Source: Eudorina sp. 2006-703-Eu-15
Lineage: Eukaryota; Chlorophyta; Chlorophyceae; Chlamydomonadales; Volvocaceae
Direction: 5' to 3'
Assembly: GCA_003117195.1 (NCBI GenBank)
Contig: BDSI01000062.1
Coordinates: 656,377 to 720,376 of the forward strand
Length of the DNA: 64,000 nt
The notes under the pieces are model-generated. The model was not told where the DNA came from. It worked only from the letters and a program-made list of their open reading frames with translations, and did no database searches. Shown here piece by piece: positions 1-12,300 of the stretch. The position numbers and the translations under genes were made by a program. Numbering within the stretch: the stretch's first letter is position 1; each line of letters begins with the position of its first letter.

Positions 1-639
1 CGCCGCCGCCGCCAATCGGTGACTCGGAGGCGTCGTCCGCAGTATCCTCGATGCACGAACACCGGGGAGGTCTTGCTGACCCAGAGCCCTGGACTTGAGC
101 AACCTGTCGAGGGCAGGGTCCTGCAGATTCTTCTGTTGCTGTCGCGGTTGTATCGGTTGCGGTTGTATTGGTTGCGGTTGCAGGGGCAGTTGCGGTTGCT
201 GCGTCGGCGGCGCTGCGCCTCCTTTACATGTGCTGCCCCGCTCCTCGCGCGGCTGCGGCGCCTGTGGGCCCTGCTGCGACTGCTGCGGCTGCTGCAGCTG
301 CTGCGGCTGTTGTTGCCGCACCACCGGGCCCAGCAGCTGTGGCCTGTCAGCGCTCTCGGATGGCTGCGTCATAATCTGCTGCGGCATGAACTCTAGGTGG
401 TGGTGCTCCCTGGGGTCGTCGGTGCCGAAAGCAGTCAAAAGATTCGAGATCTGGGACGTCGAGGGAGCGGCGGCAGAGACCGCGGTGACGCCGGAGGCGC
501 CAGACGCATGCCGCTCATGGGACGAGGGCGATGGCGGAGGCGGCGGCGGACGGGGACGCGGCGGCGGTGGAAGGTTCGTTGGCTGGCCCCAGGCGGCGGC
601 GGCTCTGGTCCAGAAATCGTCGCCCAAGCCCCGGGAGGC
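1..639 (-). CDS. Internal/3' exon of a large Gln/Pro-rich protein (open at left edge)
   Basis: On the minus strand one frame stays open from about 639 to base 1 and reads like protein: it begins ASRGLGDDFWTRAAAAWGQP, passes a Pro-rich stretch, then SNLLTAFGTDDPREHHHLEF and a long Gln/Pro-rich segment (QQPQLPLQPQPIQPQP), and leaves the window as LRTTPPSHRLAAAA. The exon start is set by a good 3' splice site: a pyrimidine-rich run ending in CATCAG directly before the first Ala codon, with an in-frame TGA further upstream. The right-hand minus-strand exon (1306-3296) may belong to the same gene but the linking introns were not resolved. No family was recognised; function unknown. The Gln/Pro bias is common in volvocine coding exons and is not diagnostic. 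Confidence 0.5.
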
Positions 640-1305
640 CTGATGGGGGAAGATGGGAGGGCGATGGATGAGACGGTGCGGAGGCGGGACGCGCGGCGAT
701 AGGTCAAGCCCGTAGGATCAGGTTGCCGGACAGGTTGCCGTACACGTGCGGCGGCAGTAGTGTCGTACAGTTGCCAGGTGGGCGCGGGGTGGGAGGTGCC
801 AGTTAGTCCCCCGGGCGGGTTGCTCGTGGATGGGTGATCAACACAACGACGCACTTCCTGATCACCATATGTCGTCGTATATGTACGGCGTGTCGTGCCC
901 CGACGGGCCCCATGTCGTACCTCTTGGTCTGTGGGCGGGACCTGACGCCGCCAGGGCGGCAGGGAGGAGAACGACGGCGCCCTGATGACGTCACCGGCAT
1001 CCAAGACCTAGGGACGTAACGGACGTTCCGAAAACATCATTATCAAAACCGACAGCACGGTACGGGTAAAAAATACAGGGTATGAAAAGGTGAAACGGGT
1101 ACAACGAAGTAGGGCAAAACCGCCACGGGCGCCATTCACTGAGGGTTACCGAGTCACCGCCCCTGTTATCATCGCGCCCCATTGCTGTGGCAGTATACTG
1201 ATGCCAGGCTGTGACATGGCAGCAAGGCGCGAAGCGCTGTCCCGGTTGTAATGGGCCCCGACCTGCCCACCCACCGGATTTTGACCCGTGGGCCAAGGTG
1301 ACCCG

Positions 1306-3296
1306 TCAGTGACCCGTGGGCCGAGGTAACCGACACCGCAGTGATGACCCCTGGGTCCGACCGCTCACCTCCACCATAGATCCCCAAGATGACCTCAGCG
1401 CCGCCACCTCCGCTTCCTCCGTACTCTCCAATCGCCACACCGCCGAGGGAGACGGCGGCGGCGGCGAGGCGGTGCCGTACGGCTCCTCGGCACCCGGCAG
1501 TGATAGCCGCCACGGCGGCTGACGAGTTGCCGGGGTTATGCGCACCCGGGGTGCCTGACAATCCGGCCAGGAGGACCCACACGTTGTCGTACTGCACCCA
1601 TCTGCCGTACTCGGGGTATGAGGGCATCCGGCAGCGGTTGTAGGTACCGTCGTCATGGTCGCGGACAACACGGCTGTGGCGGCGACGGCGGCGGCGGACG
1701 GGCCGATGCCGTCGGCAACCGAAGGGATTGCGATGAGGGCGCCGTCCGCGGAGGAGGTGGTCTCAACCATGGGTACGGCGGCCTGGAAGCTGAAAAGACA
1801 GGGCGGCGGCGTGGCGGTGGATCCGGCGGTGGCCGAGATGGGCGACACGGCCGCGTCCGCCGACCGGGTATGTGCGCCAGAGTCCGGCTGCTGCTGCTGC
1901 GGCGGCGGCGGCAGCGACAGAGATACGAGTGGCGGCGCCGCCGCCGTCGCCAGCGGCGGCGGCTGCGGCGGCAGTGCTTCCAACAGCATCTGGAGGCAGT
2001 TTGACGAGAGCCGAGGCCCCGCCAGACGGCGCCGTTGGGCCGGTCGGCGTCGTGTCTGGGTGCCGCCCTCTAGCTGCGGCGACGGCGGCGGCGGCGGCAG
2101 CGGCGACGGCGGTGGCAGCAGCGCCGTCGGCCCCGCCGCCGTCAACGACGGCGGCGACGACGGAAGCACGGAGCGCCCGCTGGTGCGCTGCAGTACGGCA
2201 ACCAGGCTGGCGACGAGCTCCTGAAGCGACCTGATCTGACCCGACAGGACCTGTACAGATAGGTGCGGATTGCGCTCCGAATCCAGCGATTCTGGCTCCG
2301 GAACCGGATAATGCTGCGCGGACAGCCTGTACTGCTGCTCGTCAAGCCCGTACTGCAGCGACCGCGTCGGCGACTGATCGGGTTGCTGCGGCGGCGCCGC
2401 CGCCAGGGATTGAGTAGGCGTTGCTGGCGGTGTGGGTCGACTGGGGCTACCTTTACCTGCCGTCGCACGAGGCGACTCGCCACTGCCGCGGATGGCGGGT
2501 CGGTCTTCACCGTCGGTGAAGAAGGGCCTGGCGGCGCCGACGGCGCCGACGGCAGTGGCGGCGGCGCCGACGGCAGTGGCGGCGGCGACTGCGGCGGCGG
2601 TGGCGGCGGCTGTCAAATCCTCTACCACGGCCTCACTTACAGCGTCCACATCAAGCCACGCGGGCCGAGGCAGCAACCTCAACCTTGGCGACGCTGAGGC
2701 CAGCCGATCCACGAGCTTGTCGTACATGGATCCGCCGTACACGCCGCCGCCAGCGCCCGCGCCGTCGCCGCCAGCCGCCCCTACGTCCGTTGAGCGCGGA
2801 TCAGCAATACCAGCCTGGTGCTGATCGCCTCGGGATAAACTCTGGAGAAGTGCTGGGGGAGAATCCGACGGGCCGACTGCGACACCAGCGACGGCGGCGC
2901 CGGCGCCGCCAACGCCTTCACCGTCGCTGGCATCCAATCCTCCCTCGGCAGGTCGTGACGGAAGAATAAGGCTGGCCGACTGGGCAGCGGTCGAAATCGG
3001 ATGGGATTCCATATGTTGATTGTCGTGCATATGACGGCTGGTGGTTCCGGAGCGTCCGGTGGTTGGGATCCCCGGGCCGTTCGGGGGTCGCTCGCCAACC
3101 CAGGCAACGTCGCACCCACGGAGGGTGACGCCGCCACTGACGCGGTCGTGATTGTCATTGTCGTACGCGTCGTACTGGGTTTCGGAGTCGGTGCGGTCGG
3201 TCTCGCCGTCGCACAGGTAGTACGACACGCCGCCGGCCGACCGCGCGCGGTCGGCGCGACCTGGGTGGACGAGCAACGTGACGTACGGCAGGGCCT
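1306..3296 (-). CDS. Large low-complexity coding exon, unknown protein
   Basis: A roughly 656-codon minus-strand open frame with a biased but protein-like composition. It starts LPYVTLLVHPGRADRARSAG and SYYLCDGETDRTDSETQYDA, carries Ala/Gly/Pro runs, a probable short coiled coil (LSVQVLSGQIRSLQELVASL), Gln and Pro tracts, and ends RCRLPRPTGH before a TGA at 1306-1308. No ATG opens the frame; the likely left boundary is a 3' splice site (CTGCAG, exon from about 3296), after an in-frame stop near 3350. The first in-frame Met codons are in RHMHDNQHMESH, so an alternative is a shorter protein starting there. A TATA-like CATAAATAG lies on the minus strand at 3373-3381, which would suit that alternative. 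The exon could also splice before the TGA into the exon at 1-639. No known domain was recognised. Confidence 0.45.
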
Positions 3297-3399
3297 CTGC
3301 AGGATTCGAAGTACGACAACAGCGGGAGATATGTTTGGGGGACAGACGGGGTCACAACATCGGAAAAGAGCACTATTTATGAGCAGCAGTCAGGGTGAG

Positions 3400-6290
3400 C
3401 TGGGGTGAGAGCGCGCATGCATCGACAAACAGCTGGCTTACCCGCTGCCGGGACTGGTGCGGGCGACGAATGGGCGCGACACCTCAGAGCGATTCGGGAG
3501 GGCGGTTGGCCGAGTGGCGCAGGCCGGAAGGCGGAGGTGTGGGGCGACTGCGGCGGCTCGTCCAGGTCGGGCTGTCTTGACCAGATGCTGCAGCCGTACC
3601 ACGCCGTCTCATCCGCCGTAGCTCTTCGAGTCCGACTGTTGGAATGACGCTGGTCATAATCAAGTTTGACGACGTTGCTGCTTCGGCTGTCTCTGGTGGA
3701 GTTTGCTGAGCGGCGATGGATGCCGGAATGTCCACCGGCGCCGTCTGAGCGCTCCAACGAGCAAGTCGAAAGCATTTATGGTTAAAGATATAGATAACAG
3801 CAATGATATGCTTTGGTTGTAAACCTAAGCACAGGGAGAATGGTAATGTAGCACGTTGGGTGAATGTAACATCGCGGCAGAAAACTAATACACGAAGCTT
3901 CTCAGTATGATTGGCAGACATTCATTGAAGCAGTTTCTGAAGGCCAGTGGGGCTTCGGCAGGGTTCTTATCGTGTTCCCTGTACGAAGACGACGGTTCAC
4001 CACTTCCGCTACTGCTTTAAAAACCTTGCTTCAGCACAACTCACACACACACATATTATATTTTTGCAAAGCTTTGTTCTGTTAAGGGAAATATTGTGCG
4101 ATTGCGGAAGGATGTCAGATCTTTCAATGCCCAAGGTTACAAAACGTTTTGCTTCAGATTGGCTAAAACCCTGTGCACAGGAATTGTAATGAGTGTGTAT
4201 GAGTAAATTTCATAATCTCTACAATTCCATATTATCGGCGACTGCCTGTCGGCGATCCTAATAACGAGCCCACCGTGGCGCGCGCACACGTGTACACCTC
4301 GGCACTCGCCGGCACGCGCACGCGCGTTTTGACAGGAGAAGAAACCCGCACTCGAGTCAGTTATATGCCCAACGCAAAGCAACACCCCTGCAGCCGCGGC
4401 AACGCTGTCGAGCGAGGCACAGACATTGTTCCAATCGCTCTATGAGCGACTATTATCCAGCCCTGTCCACCTCTCCAGCAAGCAAGCCGCCACCACCTGC
4501 CACAGGGTAACATATGCCTGCGGCAAAGCCAACCACACACATACATCTAACGACCCCGACCCCAACAGTCGACCCTCCGGGAAACCTCGTTCCTCGCCCA
4601 ACAGGTAGATCTCCAAACAGGAGGGTGCAACCCTCCAAATTATAACTTAGCACGCTCGCTCCAAACAAGTCCCAAACCTCCGAACCGATTGGCCCTACCT
4701 CGGCACTCGTCGGCACATCCGCAATACGGCACGCTCCTTTCAAGCAAGTCCCAAGCTCCCAACTCATCCACACACCGCGCACCTTCTGGCGCGATGCCCG
4801 CCACACACACAGTTGTCACAGCCGTCGCAGCGCAGGATTCACAGGCAGGCAATCAAGTCCAGCGCCCACTGCGCTGCACGGCCCAGCGGGCGCGCGTCAT
4901 CCAGACGTAGGGTGCTGCTGCTGCGGCGGCGGCGGCGGCCCGCCATGCATCACGCGCGCGCATGCAGGTCCGTCCCTGCAATCCGAACGACCCCGATGCA
5001 GCACACATGATACTACGTAAGCGGGCAGTCATGCCATGGCCATGACCATACATGCTGCCGCAGCGGAAGGCTGGAAGTGAAGCAGCACGTGCGAGCGTGG
5101 CCATCTGGTCGCGCATCCCTGGGAGATCACCTCCAGGGCGGGAGCCAGCAGGCGTTCAGAGGGCCCTACCTGCGGAAACGGCTGCATCTCAGTCGTCTGC
5201 TGCAGGGGCCCGAGCGTGAGTTGGGCAGTGGATTTGTACTGTCGCCGCCTCAGCCGGCCGGGCTGCTGGACAGCACCGCGGGTCACTTTGCATCCGTCAC
5301 AGTCCGTCCGTCCGTCCGTCCGTCGGACTCTATGTATCTGCCCGGCAGGATCTGTCCTTTCCTTGTGGATCGCCTTCCATCACAGCCCGTCCGCCGGATT
5401 TCGCCCGTGTATTCCGTCCGTCGCCAGGGTCCTCCCTTTCCCAGAGAGGATGTGCGTGGCGGCCCATGCACGTGCACGCGTGGCGGCCCATGCACGTGCA
5501 CGCGTGGCGGCCCTGCGCCCTGCCTGCCACTGTAAGAAAGGCCGGAACGTGCCCCGGTGGATGGAGCATCTGGGATGCTCTTCATTCGTTGTTGATGACA
5601 CGCGCGCATCTTCAAGGAAAGTAGACCCCAACTAACTGGGGCTGCTGTGCCCTCTTCCCTGCTGCTGGCAGCTACTGGGTGGCATATCCTGCCCGACGAT
5701 AGATGCAAGGCTGGAGTATCGAGGCATGCGCTGAACCCGTTAGTTCCCTCCACTGTGCCCGATACAGGATACGTGGTACGGCCCAATCCCGTGGGCCGCA
5801 TGGGTAAGGGAGGATAGGGATGGGGATACCTGCTGAAAGGAAATGCCGACGGGTGCTATGTGAGCAACGTTTTTTTACACGCCTTGCTTACGTAGCAGGG
5901 CTTAACCACGTCCTTTCAGTCGCCTGTCTCGCCATGTCCCATGCCGTGCGTTCATGTTTGAGTGCAGTCGGTGCATTGCCAGTCCGCGCGTTCATGCGTT
6001 CATGATTGGATGCAATCGATAAATGCTTGTTGACAGCAGGGCATTTGGTATCCCGTAGGTCGTGGCAAATGATCAGCCGCTGTCACTCGTCATTAGGCAC
6101 CTTTTAAAAGGCCGAATCAAATACATACAAGGGGACATAGCAAGCGGACATCATCCGAATACGCTCGACTTCGGTTGTAACTGTGGAACTTTCCGTCGAT
6201 GAAATTAGGCGGATCCATGCAGGATCCAGGTCAAGTTCCACTTCGCGTGCGCTCTCACTGCCTTGAGGCTATGTGTCTGTGAATATTTTT
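3400..6290. other. Region without a recognisable gene
   Basis: Lower-GC patches (3650-4250) alternate with GC-rich DNA. A few short open frames on either strand (for example minus 3484-3921, 4640-4852, 5029-5286) show no family resemblance and no consistent splice sites; some may be upstream exons of the minus-strand gene on the left. Visible local repeats are (AC)n near 4040, (CCGT)n near 5304-5325, and a 24-bp unit repeated about 2.5 times at 5450-5512 whose core CATGCACGTGCACG contains overlapping palindromes. Confidence 0.4.
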
Positions 6291-6322
6291 GAGCCAATGC
6301 CAATTGTGTGAACTTATACAAA

Positions 6323-6331
6323 ATATATATA
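6323..6331 (+). promoter_or_regulatory. TATA-like box upstream of the F-box gene
   Basis: The sequence aaaatatatatagc lies about 40 bases before the chosen ATG at 6367. This would leave a very short leader if transcription starts 25-30 bases downstream, so the assignment is tentative. Confidence 0.22.
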
Positions 6332-6366
6332 GCTACTTACAACTTGCTCATACGTTGACGAGCACG

Positions 6367-9300
6367 ATGACGCGCAAGCGTAACAAGAGTACTGGTACTG
6401 CCGGGAAGGCTCCTGTGGACGGTATTGCAGAGGATGCAACTTATAGCCCCGTGGACGCGCTGCCCAACGAGACCCTGCTGTTGGTCTTCGCGAAGCTGCA
6501 GTTTCCATCCCGTCAATATGCAGCCCTTGGTGAGCCTAGATTCTACGAATGACTGCATAACATACCATATGCAAATCTATAATTGTCTTCACTCGTTGCG
6601 GCCTGGGTGTGCTACTGGGTTCGCTTGGCAGCCGTTCGCCCTTGGGCCGAGAGCCAGACTTCTGCTCCCACCGAGTCGTCCAACTCCCGTTGCTCAAGCG
6701 AACGCCCACTGTTCAGCGAGCTTTGGTTGCTCCCCCATCACAATGCGCAGACTTAAACATATGACTGCTTGGCTGCGACGGGCTTCTTCCCTTGCCAAAC
6801 CGGAACATCACCCCTGGCCCCATCAAGCAGCAGTCCTCATCGTGTCCGGCATGGCCCCATTTCCATCCGATCCAACACCTCCCTTAGCTCCAACCCCTTA
6901 TTCCCGACTTCTTAGCGCCAAGGCCCTATTGCCGCCGCTAATCAAACGCATCCTTTCCCCGGCACACCCTTGGCACCCCGGGTGCCGTCCCCAGTGTGCC
7001 GGCGGTGGCGCGAGCTGCTCCAGGAGCCGCAGTTCTGCCGCCACCTTGCCCCGGGTCAGAGCCTCACTGAGGCGCTGCGGGCTTGCGGCCCGGGGGACAC
7101 CCTCATCTGCCCGCCGGGCATGTACCAGGTAGGCGGGGGCGAGGGGTCGCGGGGGGCCCGCAGGGCTCGGCCGCCCCGCAGGGGTGGATGAGTTGATTCC
7201 TTCGGTATGGACATGGGTGCGAGTGGGTGCGTTGAGCGCGAACGGAGAATGGGTCCACTGTGGGACGAGAGGTACGCGAGTACCAGTTCATTGTATCTTG
7301 GGGGATTGACCCCCCCTGGCAGCAGCTCAGTATAAATATGTCTACCAGTTTCCTGTACCCCCCTGTCCCGTCTGTCCCACAAAGCCGCCCGCGGGACCCC
7401 GCGCACCCCCCGCAGAGCTCCGCAGTGCATCGCATCACATCACTCCACATCCACCATCACAGGGCACATCACACACACATAGGGCACATCTTCTCGCATC
7501 CTGCGCACGAATCATTGGTGCACTGTAGCCTTGGGACCCCTTCAACCCCCTCGCCGCCCCACCCTTGAGCTGTCTGGGCTGTTATTCTTTTTAACCCCGT
7601 TCACCACCCTCCTTGGATCCCATCCCCAGGAGACCCTCCTGGTGGACAAACCCGTGCGACTGGTGGCGGAGGACCACTGGCGGCCGGACACCAGGCGGCA
7701 GCAGGGCCACGGGCAGCGCCAGCGCCGCCCGGCCGGCCGCAGGTCGGCGGACCAGCCCTCGCCGCCTGTAGCAGCAGCGGCCGCTTCCGCCGCCGCCGCT
7801 GCTGCTGCAGCCGCCGCCCGGGCGGGTCCCTCGGGCTCGCAGCCCTCCCAGCCGACCCACCCAACACCGCACCAGGGCTACCCGACACAGCACCACGACC
7901 AGCAGCAGCAGGACCAGCAACAGGACCAGCAACAGCACCACTACACGGACTTTGCTCGCCTCCGGTCGGGCGGCGTCGGCGGCCGGCGGGGCTGGGGCCC
8001 CGGGGGCGGCGGGGGAGGAGGAGGCGTCGACGGCGCCGCAGCGCAGGTCGCGGCGCTGCGGCCGCCGGCGCTGTCGGTGGCGGTGCTGTCGCTGCGGCCG
8101 CCGGTGGTGGTGATGGACAGCAGGTGCGTTGGAGCTGGTGGGGCCCCCCTTGCCTCCCTGGACCCCTTTCTAAACCCTCCGTACCCCAGTCAGCGCTGTG
8201 TCATTACATCCGATGTGATCCATCGCCTACGGGTCCGTCCCCACGATAGGCCTCTCCTGTTGCCCCTCACCACGTTGAAACCTCAGCAAGGGCTTTTGTA
8301 GACGGTCGAAGGGCATCCCCTCCAGCCTCCACACTCCCCCCGACCCGGACCACCCAGAGCACCCACCCATATGTCTACCAATTTCCTATACCCACCCATG
8401 GCCGTCCTCCCTACCGCCGGCCGCCGTCCCCAGGTGCTGCTTCGTGGGCTTCGAGTTCCATACCTCGGTGGCGCACAACGAGGTCAGCATCTGCTCCTTC
8501 GGACCCAGCTCGCCGCTGGCCAGGTGAGCGGCGGGTTGACGGTTGATGAGACAGGTCAGGGGGGGACGTGGGGCCAGGCGGGTCGTAGGAAGAGATCCCC
8601 CGCCCGGCTCGCCGCTGGCCAGGTGACAGGTCAAGGGGGGGACATGGGGCCAGGTGTGTTTTGGGGACTGAAGACCACCTTGGGAAGTAGAGGTGGCCGG
8701 GGTTTGTCGTTGGCCAGGTGGGATGTCCGCTGCGGGAAATACCCAGGGGCCACCCAAGGGGTCCGCTGTAACATCCTTAATGATAATGGTGGTGCGTGGT
8801 GGTGCTGCACCTGATGGGCCCCGTCCTGCGCGCAGGTTTGAGCACTGCACCTTCAGCGGGCTCACGGGACTGCGAGTGCCGTACAGCAAGGGCAGCCAGA
8901 CGCGGCTGGAGCTGTACGACTGCACGCTGCACGGCACCTCCCAGGTGCGTGGTGAGGGAAGGGGCGGGGCGCGGGGGGGGTTGGCAATGCGCCGCACTGA
9001 AGGCAGCAGGGCTCGGACCTGGGTGGAGGGAGGAGGGTGCACTTCCCCGTTGCTGCTGCTGCTGCTGCTGTTGTGCAAGCCCCCGCTTGATGCGTCAACG
9101 GCCTCCTCAGTCGCACCCCACCCGTCCGCCTACCCGTGGCGGCCGCCTCGACGTGACGCATGTCCAAATGGGGCAGTTGTGAAGGCGGGGGATAGGGGAG
9201 GATGCCCGGGGTTTCAGGGAGCAGCGGTTGGGAGCTTTTGTGTCGAGCGGCCTTTCATTCCTGCCCCTGTCCGCGCCCCCGTCTTGCTCGCGGCGGCCGC

Positions 9301-12300
9301 TGACACGGCTTCCTCCGCTTTCCCACGCGCCCTGCCACCCTTCACCCTGCTCCCTGCCGGCCCTTGGATACTGCCTCCCATCCCTGTCCTTCGACACTGA
9401 ACCCCCTCTACCTGCCCTTGGGCACTGCCCCGCCTCCCTTCAACTTGACCCTTTCCCCTCTCCATGCCCTTGGGCACTGCCCCCCTCCTTTCCACTTGAC
9501 CCCTCCCTTCTCCCTGCCCTTTGACCACTGGCTCTCCCTTCCACTTGACCCCTTCCCCTCTCCCTTCCACTTGACCCCTTTCCCTCTCCCTTCCACTTGA
9601 CCCCTTCCCCTCTCCCTTTCACTTGCCCCCTCCCCAGTCCCTGGCGGCTGTCCAGATGGACGCGGGGCAGCTGCTGATGGTCCGTTGCGCGCTGCAGAAC
9701 AACGCGGTGGGGGTGGAGGTGGGTCCGGAGGCTCTGGCCCGGCTGCTGGACTGCGAGGTGCGCTGGTGCGGCACCGCGCTGGTGGTGGACGGGTGCCTGG
9801 CCATGGCGCACTGCAGGCTGTGGGGCAACGGCAAGGTAGGGCGGGGGGGCCGGTGTGGGTGCGGGGTGGGCATGGCGCCGGGGAGGCGGGGAGCGAGGGA
9901 AAGGTTTAATGAGGGTTGTCCCGCGGGGCCTCACGAGCTGGGGAGAAGAGTGCGCGGTGCAAAGCGGGTTCCGTGCACTGATCGGCGGCGTGACCCGCGA
10001 CGCGTGGGAGGGAGGGGCGATGGATGACTTGACTGACGCACGGATGGATGGACGGAGACACGGACGGACTGCATCGACGAGTGACTTCGGCACCCGCGGA
10101 CTTCCACAGCAGTCGCGCAGCGGGTCGTTTCCCTAGCGGGTCGTTCCAAGCCCCTTCATTGCCCGTTGCCTGTTCCCTTCACCCCTGGCGTTCGCCATTG
10201 CTAGGTGCTTCGAGACGTGTCACGCCCCGACCGACCATGGTCCGGTGCACACACCCACTCGTGCACACACCCATTTCCTATACCCACTCGTCGCCCCTTC
10301 TCCCCCCCCCCCCGGGGGGCAGGTGGGCAACGTGAGCACTGACGCCCGCCTGCGCGCCGCCATGGGCCACTCGGAGGCCTGTCTGGTGGCCGGCGGGGAA
10401 CACCACCTGCGGCCGAACCTGCCGCTGCCACAGCAGCAGCACCTGCAGCAGCAGCAGTGCCGGTCGCGCCCTGCGGCGCGGCAGCGTCCCCGGGGGCAGC
10501 AGCAGCAGCAACCACGACAACACCAGGAGGATCTGGATCCGCTGCATGGGGGCGAGCATGCAGCGGCGGCAGCAGCAGCGGCGGCAGCAGCAGCAGCGGC
10601 AGCAGCAGCAGCGGCAGTGCCGAACCTCGAACCGCAGCAGGGTGCGTAGGCTAGGGGTTGGGGGTCCAGGGGGGACTGGGGGCGCTGCCGTGCAGCTGCG
10701 CAGCCGGGTGTAACAAGAGGGAGGGGGCGGGTGCGCGGGCTGGGAAAGGCGCTGGTGCTCGCAAAGGCCCCGGGGTCGCGGGCGCTGCGCTCGGGGCGCG
10801 GGACGCCCCCGCAGCGGCTGATCGGCCCTGGTGCTTGACGTGTACGATGCACGCGTGCGGCCTAGGGTCATGTGATGTCGTACACGCGCGTCCTGCTGTC
10901 GGCGACGTCGACCTCCTTGTGCGAGTGTCTTGACTGTCTATGTGTTTACAAATTCAGACCCGACTGCCCAACTCTGAGTCCGCGTTCAGGCCCCATTGAG
11001 TACTTGCTACTTGCGACCGTTACACGGTGGACTCTTAGTCCCGACCGGGCGTTCCAAAGGGCCCAGACTTACCATGCCTGCTACCTGTGGGCGCAGCTGG
11101 GCTACCGCAGGCGGAGGCCCAGCCAGCGGCCCCGGGGCCAGCCACCGCAACGCCACCGTTGGAGGCCGAGGCCGGCAGCCGCCGGCGCGCACGAGGCCGG
11201 CGCGGCGCTGCCGCAGCAGCCGCCGCAGCCGCCGCTGACCAGCCGGGCGGCAGTGCTGCCGCGGCCTCACCGACCGGCCGCGGCGCCGCCGCGGCGGCTG
11301 CGATGGCCGCACCGTCCGCGTTCTCCCCCGCAGCTGCTGCAGCAGCTGCCTCGGCGGCAATGGAGCTGCGAGAGTCTGCCGCCCCGACGGCGGCGCTGCC
11401 GGTGCGCGGGGGCAGCGGTGGCGGCGGTATCAGCAGCAGCAGTCCGGAGCGGCTGGCGGCGCTGGCGGCGGCGCAGTGGGCGGAGGTGGCGCAGGCGTTC
11501 CAGGAGCAGGTGCAGCTGGTGCGGGTGGTGGGCTGCGAGGTGGCAGCGGCGCAGCTGGTGATGCGGGCGGGGCTCCACAAGGAGGTCCGGAAGAAGGTGA
11601 GGGCAGCTGGTGCTGCGTGTGCTTGCTTGCTGCTGCGTGTGCTTGTTGCGGCTGCGTGTGCTTGCTTGCTGCCTGCACCCAAAACCGCGCTGCCGCTACT
11701 GGTGTTTTGCTGCGCCGGGACAGGCGAGGGAATTGGTACGGCAGGTGTATGGCGCGCCGGACGACGACCTGTTCCCCGAGTGGGAGGTCCTGGTGCACAG
11801 GTACGCGCAGGGTGGGGTTGCGGGGGATATACAGGAAATTGGTAGGCATATTCAAACTGCGCTGCTGCAAGAGCAAAAGTCCGGTGAAGAAGCAACTGTA
11901 CCAGGATAAGGGGTGATGGGGGTTGTAGCTCGTTCGGCTATGGAAGCAGGGTGGGGGTCAAGGTCCTCGATTGGTTGCAAGACAGCTAGCTATCAGGTTT
12001 GGCTCGTGGGGTGCGCCACGTAGGCCATGGAGGCGGCGTCAGGACAATAATAGACCAAGGGCACAGCGGCCGAGACGAGCGCGGGCAGCTACAGCCTCGG
12101 CCCAGTCCCCAACCTTGTCACGCAGTCCATTGCTACAGCCTCGGGCGCAACCCCAGCCTGTCACGTGGTCCATTGCCACATCAGGGTGCACGGCGCTTCC
12201 AGTGGCCTTTGCTAGCCTTTTCAAGGCATATGTTTGATTGCATTCTGTCGGCATCGAAATGGGTTCGGCCACGTATTCCGTTTTGTTGAAGCGCCGCTCG

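Noticed and set aside
4640..5286. Cys-containing minus-strand frames that might be exons of a small gene
   Set aside because: No consistent donor/acceptor phase, no start context and no family match; the Cys spacing (CESCAATAV, CGCADECRG) fits no zinc finger I know.
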